The notes beneath the pieces are model-generated. The model was not told the DNA's origin. It worked only from the letters and a program-made list of their open reading frames with translations, and did no database searches. Positions 41,772 through 46,321 of a stretch of DNA of 46,321 bases are shown here, piece by piece. Origin of the DNA: DASQWC01 sp035640475 (GTDB taxonomy: Bacteria; Actinomycetota; JAICYB01). Positions within the stretch are counted from its first letter, which is position 1. Every line of letters begins with the position of its first letter. The stretch lies in NCBI GenBank assembly GCA_035640475.1, contig DASQWC010000021.1, positions 1-46,321 of the forward strand, written 5' to 3'. Both the position numbers and the translations under genes were made by a program.

Positions 41772-42566
41772 GTGAAGCTCGGCGATCTCGAGGTCATTCC
41801 CGTCAACGACGGCGAGGGCAAGCTCCCGTCCACGTATCTGCCGAAGGTCGACTGGGAGCGCCACCAAGACGTCCTCGACGAGGAGGGAAACTTCGACGTC
41901 AACCTGGCGTGCTTCCTCGTCAAGTCCGGGGATCGCAACGTTCTGATCGACGCCGGTCTCGGCCCGGTGACGTTCCCCCCGTTTCGCGCCGGCGACTTGC
42001 CGAAGAACCTCGCGGCGAACGGCGTCTCTCCCGAAGACGTCGATTTGATCCTCATCACCCACCTGCACCTCGATCACATCGGCTGGCTCGTCCAGGACGG
42101 CAAGCCGTTCTTCCCGAACGCAACGATCCGTTTTGGAGAGAAGGATCTCGATCAGTTCATACGGGCGGAGAAGCCGGACGATTTCGCCAAGCCGGCCGTC
42201 GAAGCGCTGGACGCGGCCGGACGCATCCAGACCATCGACGGCGACGGGGAAGTGGCGCCGGGAATCAGCGTGCTCAATACCCCGGGACACACGCTCGGGC
42301 ACGTCAGCGTGGTCGCCTCCTCCGGGACGCAGCGCGCGTTCATGCTCGGCGACGCGGTGACGTGTCCGGTTCAGCTGGAGGACGCCGAGTGGACGGCGAT
42401 GTCGGACATCGACCCCGACCTCGCCGTGCGTTCCCGTGCCCGCCTGTACCAGGAGCTCGAGGGCGCCGAGACGATCGCGGCGGCGTCGCATTTTCCCGAG
42501 CTGAAGTTCGGCCGAGTGTTGTTCGGCGAAGGGAAACGGTACTTCCAGTTGGGAAGGGGCGCCTGA
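41772..42566 (+). CDS. MBL-fold metallo-hydrolase (lactonase-like)
   Basis: 264-residue metallo-beta-lactamase fold enzyme. Zinc ligands are visible: H97-L-H-L-D-H102 (ITHLHLDHIGW), His173 in NTPGHTLGH, Asp194 (MLGDAV) and His240 (AASHFPE). The layout resembles AHL lactonase-like and other small-molecule MBL hydrolases rather than true beta-lactamases; there is no signal peptide. GTG start 9 bp after tetR, so the two are cotranscribed. The pairing of a QsdR-like regulator with an MBL hydrolase suggests lactone or ester degradation, which is an inference. Confidence 0.9.
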   Translation: MKLGDLEVIPVNDGEGKLPSTYLPKVDWERHQDVLDEEGNFDVNLACFLVKSGDRNVLIDAGLGPVTFPPFRAGDLPKNLAANGVSPEDVDLILITHLHLDHIGWLVQDGKPFFPNATIRFGEKDLDQFIRAEKPDDFAKPAVEALDAAGRIQTIDGDGEVAPGISVLNTPGHTLGHVSVVASSGTQRAFMLGDAVTCPVQLEDAEWTAMSDIDPDLAVRSRARLYQELEGAETIAAASHFPELKFGRVLFGEGKRYFQLGRGA

Positions 42567-42580
42567 CGGCGCATCCTGAG
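42555..42580 (-). repeat. Palindromic repeat copy C, between MBL hydrolase and MhuD-like genes
   Basis: On the minus strand it begins CTCAGGATGCGCC like copies A and B. Over 26 bases it differs from copy A at only two positions. It overlaps the last codons and stop of the MBL gene and abuts the ATG of the next gene, so it is in the opposite orientation relative to transcription compared with A and B. Confidence 0.75.
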
Positions 42581-42889
42581 ATGGCTCACGTCGTGATGAA
42601 TGTCGTCGATGTCCCGGAGGACCGGCAGGAGGAGTTCGAGCGGCGCTTCGCCAACCGGGCTGCACAAGTCCAAGGGTCGCCGGGCTTCGAGGCGTTCGAG
42701 CTCCTCAAGCCGGAGACGGGCGGCAAGTACATCGTCTACACGCGCTGGACGTCCAAGGACGACTTCGAGGCGTGGCTGCGCTCGCCGGCCTTTGCCGAAG
42801 GACACCGCCAGCACTCGACCCACGGGCCCGTCGCGCCGACGAGCGAAACGTGGTCCTTCGACGTACTTCAGTCCGAGTACGGCGACTAG
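42581..42889 (+). CDS. Heme-degrading monooxygenase, MhuD/IsdG-like (ABM fold)
   Basis: 102-residue ferredoxin-like alpha/beta barrel of the antibiotic biosynthesis monooxygenase superfamily. The sequence tracks mycobacterial MhuD: Asn7 (HVVMNVVDV), FERRFANRAAQVQGSPGFEAF, RWTSKDDFEAW with Trp65, and His75 in FAEGHRQH, which aligns with the heme-ligating histidine. These residues support heme binding and oxidative degradation to release iron. ATG start directly after repeat C, 14 bp past the MBL stop; no ribosome binding site of its own is evident, so it may rely on coupling. Convergent 4-bp overlap with the following gene. Confidence 0.87.
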   Translation: MAHVVMNVVDVPEDRQEEFERRFANRAAQVQGSPGFEAFELLKPETGGKYIVYTRWTSKDDFEAWLRSPAFAEGHRQHSTHGPVAPTSETWSFDVLQSEYGD

Positions 42890-43302
42890 CCTCCGAGCAC
42901 TCGGTCGCGGAAGACCAAGAAGGCACCGACCGAGACGATCGTCCCGAGCGCGGCCAGCGCCGCAAGGCCGCGCGGCATAGCGTCGGAATTGCGACGGGAC
43001 GACGTCGGCGCAGCCTTCATATCGCCGATCACCGGAAGCTGTCCCATTCCCGGGAGCTCATGAATCGAGGCGACGTCCGGTGTCGATGCCGCCGATTTGC
43101 TCGTCGAAGCCGGTGCCGCGTCGGGCGTGTTGAAGGACTGCGTGTTCCCGGCCGCTGGTGCGACCTCGCCACGCGTCGCCTCGTCGGCGAGCTTCATTCC
43201 CGGAAGGTCTGGGAAGGCCGGGCCGTCGTCGGCGGAGACCGGCGACATCGCAGCGAGCGCGCCGATGAGGACGGCTACGGCAAGCGAGAAGCGCAATCGC
43301 AT
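42886..43302 (-). CDS. Small secreted protein with C-terminal membrane anchor, function unknown
   Basis: 138 residues. Signal peptide about 1-24 (LRFSLAVAVLIGALAAMSPVSA), a low-complexity Ala/Ser/Pro-rich middle with two LPGM motifs (PDLPGMKLAD and HELPGMGQLP), then one transmembrane helix (about 111-131) and a short basic end (FRDR). The layout resembles surface proteins with a C-terminal anchor but lacks a canonical LPXTG. No ribosome binding site is visible before the ATG. It lies 27 bp downstream of the LPXTG protein gene and may be cotranscribed. Confidence 0.65.
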   Translation of the reverse strand: MRLRFSLAVAVLIGALAAMSPVSADDGPAFPDLPGMKLADEATRGEVAPAAGNTQSFNTPDAAPASTSKSAASTPDVASIHELPGMGQLPVIGDMKAAPTSSRRNSDAMPRGLAALAALGTIVSVGAFLVFRDRVLGG

Positions 43303-43329
43303 CTGCGTTCTATTCGGCTGTCGTTCGAG

Positions 43330-43674
43330 CTACTCGGCGAGGAGCTTGCGGCGGAACCGCAGCGCGAGAACACCGGCGCCGACAAGCGTCAGACCGTCGA
43401 GCGCGATCGACTCGGCGGACGCACCCGTGGTTGGAAGCCGTCTCGCGGTCCCGGGCCGCTCGACGCGCGGCGTGCCGGGTGTCCGTCCGGTACCGGGTGT
43501 CCGTCCGGTGCCCGGAATCCGCTCGGTCCGTCCCTGGGTGCTCTCGATTCGCGGGGTGCCCGGTGTGCGTCCGGTCCCGGGAATCCGCTCGGTGCGACCT
43601 TCCTGTGCGACGGCCGCTGCCGGCGCAAGCGCAATTGCTGCGGCGGTCAACGCAAAGAACACACGACGCCTCAT
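43330..43674 (-). CDS. LPXTG-anchored repeat surface protein
   Basis: 114 residues. Signal peptide about 1-23 (RRRVFFALTAAAIALAPAAAVA), a Gly/Thr/Arg/Pro repeat region (26-73), then a complete cell-wall sorting signal: LPTTG (80-84), a hydrophobic stretch (SIALDGLTLVGAGVLAL) and a basic tail (RFRRK). It should therefore be linked to peptidoglycan by a sortase; no sortase gene is in the window. ATG with GGAAGGAG well spaced upstream. With only about 55 mature residues before the sorting signal, it is unusually small for a wall protein. Confidence 0.82.
   Translation of the reverse strand: MRRRVFFALTAAAIALAPAAAVAQEGRTERIPGTGRTPGTPRIESTQGRTERIPGTGRTPGTGRTPGTPRVERPGTARRLPTTGASAESIALDGLTLVGAGVLALRFRRKLLAE
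43456..43599 (-). repeat. Degenerate coding repeats, GRTERIPGTGRTPGT units
   Basis: Residues 26-47 and 48-73 of the LPXTG protein repeat the same GRTERIPGTGRTPGT block, with GTGRTP duplicated again within the second unit. The DNA is correspondingly repetitive and prone to slippage. Confidence 0.8.
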
Positions 43675-43743
43675 GAGGTCTCCTTCCCCTAGACCCGGTG
43701 TCAGATCTCACTTACCCGTTTGGCGCTAGGGGTATATCTGGTT

Positions 43744-44364
43744 TCAGCCGAGCGCGTCCAACCGGCGCAGAACCTCCTCGAGGACTGCCTGCGGCTCGGC
43801 GTTCCCATCGACTTCTTCGATGCGATGGCCGGCATCCCGGAGGAGCTCGATCGAATCGAGGTACGACGCTCGCAGGCGCGCAGCGAACGCAGGAGCCTCG
43901 TAGCGGTCGGCCGGTCCCCGTGCACGAATCCGCTCGGCGAGCGCCTCGTCCGGGACGTCGAGGAACACCGTGAGATCCGGAGCATCGAAGTCGCGCGAAG
44001 CGGCCAGGACCCACTCGCGGGCGACGTCCAGACCCTGGTAGGCGAGCGTGGAAAGAAGGTAGCGATCGCAAACCACCCAGTCTCCGGCCGCGAGCGCGGG
44101 GCGGACGAGCCGGGCGAGGTGGTCGGAGCGGTCGGCCGTGAACGTCAGGGCCGCGGTCCGGGGGTCGAGGGTCAGCTCGCCTGCGATGTGAGCCCGCAGG
44201 ACCCGCCCGAGCGGCCCGTCGGTCGGCTCTGAGGTCAGGCAGACCCGCAGGTCACGACCACGAAGCGCGTCGGCGAGCAGGCCGGCTTGCGTGGTCGTCC
44301 CGGCTCCGTCGAGTCCTTCGAGGACGACGAAGCGCGGTTGGACTGCTTGTCCCGGTGACGGCAT
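43744..44364 (-). CDS. tmk: Thymidylate kinase
   Basis: Phosphorylates dTMP to dTDP. About 206 residues. Family marks: RFVVLEGLDGAGTTTQAGLL (P-loop region), VCLTSEPTDGPLGRVLR, FTADRSDHLARLVRPAL, the DRY motif in VVCDRYLLSTLAYQG, FLDVPDEALAERIRARG and the lid-like RYEAPAF. The P-loop reads G-A-G-T-T-T where most kinases have G-x-G-K-S/T-T, so the phosphate-binding lysine is replaced by Thr. The ATG at 44364 is preferred; the upstream GTG adds eight residues. Divergent from rodZ. Confidence 0.92.
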   Translation of the reverse strand: MPSPGQAVQPRFVVLEGLDGAGTTTQAGLLADALRGRDLRVCLTSEPTDGPLGRVLRAHIAGELTLDPRTAALTFTADRSDHLARLVRPALAAGDWVVCDRYLLSTLAYQGLDVAREWVLAASRDFDAPDLTVFLDVPDEALAERIRARGPADRYEAPAFAARLRASYLDSIELLRDAGHRIEEVDGNAEPQAVLEEVLRRLDALG

Positions 44365-44375
44365 CGACCTATAGT
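44347..44375 (+). promoter_or_regulatory. Promoter of the rodZ-like gene
   Basis: TTGTCC (44347-44352) and TATAGT (44370-44375) are separated by 17 bp. The transcription start is predicted near 44382, 13 bp before the ATG. The promoter overlaps the start of the divergent tmk gene. Confidence 0.6.
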
Positions 44376-44394
44376 GTTGCCTTCCCACGACCCC

Positions 44395-45228
44395 ATGACC
44401 TCATCTGGGCACGTCAATAAAGACGGTATCGGCGCCGCCCTGCGCGCCGAGCGCGAGCAACGCCGGATCTCACTGGACGCGGTGGCTCGCGGCACGCTCG
44501 TGCGCCTGGATTTCCTCCAGCTGATCGATGAGAACCGGATCGAGGACCTCCCCGCCGGCGCGTATGCCAAGGGATTCATCCGGGCGTACGCGACCCACCT
44601 CGGCTTGGACTGGCGTCCGTTCGCGAAGGCGTACGAGGAGCGCTACGCGCAACCGGCGCCCGAGCTCTCGCGTGTCGTGCAGCGTGGTGTGCGGGTCCCG
44701 CCCGCCGCCCAGCGCCGCGCGTGGAAGATCGCGGTGACGGGCGCCGTCTCGCTCATCATCTTGCTGGCCCTGCTGGGAGCGTTCCGCTCGGGTGAGGAGC
44801 CGGCGGACGTTCCGGTCGTTCCGGCGGCCGCGGCGCGGTCGGTTCAGGCCGCACCGAATCCGCTCGGATCGGTCGTTCGCGTGCAGATCACTGGCGACGC
44901 GAGCTGGGTGGAGGCGAGCGCCGACGGGCAGACGGTGTTCGCACAGACGCTGCACAACGGCGAGTCGCGGACGTTCCGCGGGACCGAGCGTGTTCTGCTG
45001 TTCCTCGCTCGCGCGCGCGAGGTCACGATCACCGCCAACGGGCGCATTTTGGGTTCGCCGGCCGATGCAACCTACACCGGAGTCTTCACACCGGAGACCG
45101 CGGCGCTGCCTCCGAACGAACCGAATGCCGCCGAGCCGTCGCCCCAGGCGACGGCGCAGCCCGACGCGCACGTCGAAGGCGGCGATCCCGTCGTCACGAC
45201 GGCGGAGGTCGAGGGCACGAACCCGTAG
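44395..45228 (+). CDS. RodZ-like helix-turn-helix membrane protein
   Basis: About 277 residues. The N-terminal HTH_25 domain reads GIGAALRAEREQRRISLDAVARGT...YAKGFIRAYATHLGLD, typical of RodZ. A single transmembrane helix (WKIAVTGAVSLIILLALLGAF) is followed by an external DUF4115-like domain (VQITGDASWVEASADGQTVF, GRILGSPADATYTGVFTPE) and a Pro/Ala/Glu-rich tail. In rods RodZ links MreB to the wall machinery; in actinobacteria the gene commonly sits between ftsK and rimO, as here. ATG 44395 matches the promoter position. Confidence 0.88.
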   Translation: MTSSGHVNKDGIGAALRAEREQRRISLDAVARGTLVRLDFLQLIDENRIEDLPAGAYAKGFIRAYATHLGLDWRPFAKAYEERYAQPAPELSRVVQRGVRVPPAAQRRAWKIAVTGAVSLIILLALLGAFRSGEEPADVPVVPAAAARSVQAAPNPLGSVVRVQITGDASWVEASADGQTVFAQTLHNGESRTFRGTERVLLFLARAREVTITANGRILGSPADATYTGVFTPETAALPPNEPNAAEPSPQATAQPDAHVEGGDPVVTTAEVEGTNP

Positions 45229-45252
45229 TCGTTGGGCCCGTACTGTAGATCC

Positions 45253-46321
45253 GTGAATCAGACCTTCTACATCCGGACGCTCGGCTGTCCGAAGAACGAA
45301 ACCGACTCCGAGCACTTGCGCGGCATGCTCGAGCAGTCCGGGTACGCGGCCGCCGACACCTCCGAGCGCGCCGACGTTGTCGTCGTGAATACGTGCTCGT
45401 TCATCGACGCGGCGCGAAAGGAGTCGATCGACGCGATTCTCGAAGAGGTCGCCTCTCGCTCCGACGGGCAGCGTGTGCTCGTCACCGGCTGTCTCGTCGA
45501 GCGGTACGGGAAGGAGCTGGCCGACGAGCTGCCGGAGGTGGACGGCTTCATGTCGCTCGGTGCGTACGCCCGCGCACCGGAGATCGTGGGTCAAACGATG
45601 CGCGGTGTGCGCCAGCTCTGCTTCGACGCCGGAAAGGTCGCGATCTCGCTCGATGCCCGCGGCACGCCGTCCTCGCCGACGGCTTTCGTGAAGATCTCCG
45701 AGGGCTGCGATCGCGTGTGCAGCTTCTGCGCCATTCCGATGATCCGCGGCGGTCATCGGTCGCGTCCGGCCGAGGCCGTCGAGACGGAAGTGGAGTGGCT
45801 CGTCGAGCGCGGCGTGAAGGAGGTAGTCCTCGTCGCGCAAGACATGTCGTTGTACGGACGCGACACCGACGGCTCGTGGAGGCTGCCCGACCTGTTGCGG
45901 CGCGTCGGTGCGATCGGCGGCCTCTTGTGGCTGCGAATGCTCTACCAGTACCCGCGGTACGTCAACGACGACCTCTTGCGCGCCGTCGAGGATTCTTCTC
46001 CGGCCGTCCCGTACTTCGACCTGTCGTTGCAGCACGCATCCGGAAAGCTCGTGCGCAAGATGCGCCGGTGGGGCGACGGCAACCGCTTCCTCGACCTCAT
46101 CGGGCGCATTCGCGACCGTTTCCCGGATGCTGTACTTCGTTCGGCCTTTATCGTGGGCTTCCCCGGCGAGACCGAGACCGATGCGGAGCTCCTCGCCGAC
46201 TTCCTGCCGAAGGCGCGCTTGGACTGGGCGGGCTTCTTCCCGTATTCGCGCGAAGACGGCACCGAAGCCGGATCCTTCGTCCGCGGCCGCGTGCCGTCGT
46301 CGGTTGCCGAGCGGCGGGCCG
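45253..46321 (+). CDS. rimO: Ribosomal protein S12 methylthiotransferase RimO, 3' truncated by window edge
   Basis: Radical SAM enzyme that methylthiolates an aspartate of ribosomal protein S12. The visible 356 residues begin with the UPF0004 domain, with its cluster cysteines in TLGCPKNETDSEHLRGML, VVVNTCSFID and VTGCLVERYG. The radical SAM motif is EGCDRVCSFCAIPMIRGGHRSR, and SLYGRD, QHASGKLVRKMRR and FIVGFPGETE are typical of RimO rather than MiaB. The C-terminal TRAM domain lies beyond the window. GTG start 24 bp after rodZ with no ribosome binding site; TACTGT (45241-45246) could be the -10 of a leaderless transcript. Confidence 0.95.
   Translation, partial: MNQTFYIRTLGCPKNETDSEHLRGMLEQSGYAAADTSERADVVVVNTCSFIDAARKESIDAILEEVASRSDGQRVLVTGCLVERYGKELADELPEVDGFMSLGAYARAPEIVGQTMRGVRQLCFDAGKVAISLDARGTPSSPTAFVKISEGCDRVCSFCAIPMIRGGHRSRPAEAVETEVEWLVERGVKEVVLVAQDMSLYGRDTDGSWRLPDLLRRVGAIGGLLWLRMLYQYPRYVNDDLLRAVEDSSPAVPYFDLSLQHASGKLVRKMRRWGDGNRFLDLIGRIRDRFPDAVLRSAFIVGFPGETETDAELLADFLPKARLDWAGFFPYSREDGTEAGSFVRGRVPSSVAERRA

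Overview
The window is high-GC, gene-dense bacterial chromosome with an actinobacterial (Actinomycetota) character. The main evidence is the gene order rimP-nusA-ylxR-infB-ylxP-rbfA/nrnA-truB-ribF-rpsO-pnp-M16 peptidase-dapB, followed later by dapA-ftsK and rodZ-rimO. Two proteins resemble mycothiol-dependent maleylpyruvate isomerases, and there is an MhuD-like heme monooxygenase, frequent GTG/TTG starts and many 1-4 bp start/stop overlaps. The exact lineage cannot be read from the sequence; it does not look like a standard Streptomyces or Mycobacterium arrangement.

Layout. 1-3.7 kb: the 3' part of proS, a GNAT acetyltransferase, a proline-rich membrane protein and a cytochrome P450. 3.7-8.2 kb: tRNA-Thr(GGT), then an acyl-CoA dehydrogenase divergent from an SDR-MaoC-thiolase operon, with a perfect inverted repeat in the shared promoter region; this looks like a beta-oxidation cassette. 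8.2-13.2 kb: a secreted FecR-domain protein with tandem 78-residue beta-sandwich repeats, next to a CHASE2-adenylate cyclase. 13.3-17.1 kb: glutathione peroxidase, the oxidative pentose phosphate genes gnd-zwf-pgl, and a convergent cyclic-nucleotide-binding protein.

17.1-29.4 kb is the conserved translation/RNA operon. It starts at a good promoter followed by an intrinsic terminator inside the leader. It has three unusual points: ylxR has no canonical start codon and appears to begin at AUA; rbfA and nrnA are fused in one frame; and the M16 peptidase appears to begin at CUG. 29.4-36.3 kb is an accessory insertion between dapB and dapA: an alpha/beta hydrolase, a malyl-CoA-lyase-like protein, two maleylpyruvate-isomerase-fold proteins, an acyl-CoA dehydrogenase, a MaoC hydratase, a small membrane protein, a glycosyltransferase and a collagen-tailed membrane protein. 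36.4-39.8 kb holds dapA and ftsK. 39.8-42.9 kb holds a serine beta-lactamase-like hydrolase divergent from tetR-MBL hydrolase-MhuD-like monooxygenase, with two tandem 27-bp operators. 42.9-43.7 kb encodes two small secreted proteins, one with an LPXTG sorting signal. The window ends with tmk, rodZ and a 3'-truncated rimO.

The most noteworthy observations are the AUA start of ylxR, a 26-29 bp palindromic repeat present in three spacers, the double TetR-type operator with an apparently leaderless target, the RbfA-NrnA fusion, the FecR/CHASE2-cyclase pair with a structured leader, and the lyase/dehydrogenase/hydratase catabolic insertion. All functions are inferred by reading motifs; no database search was run.
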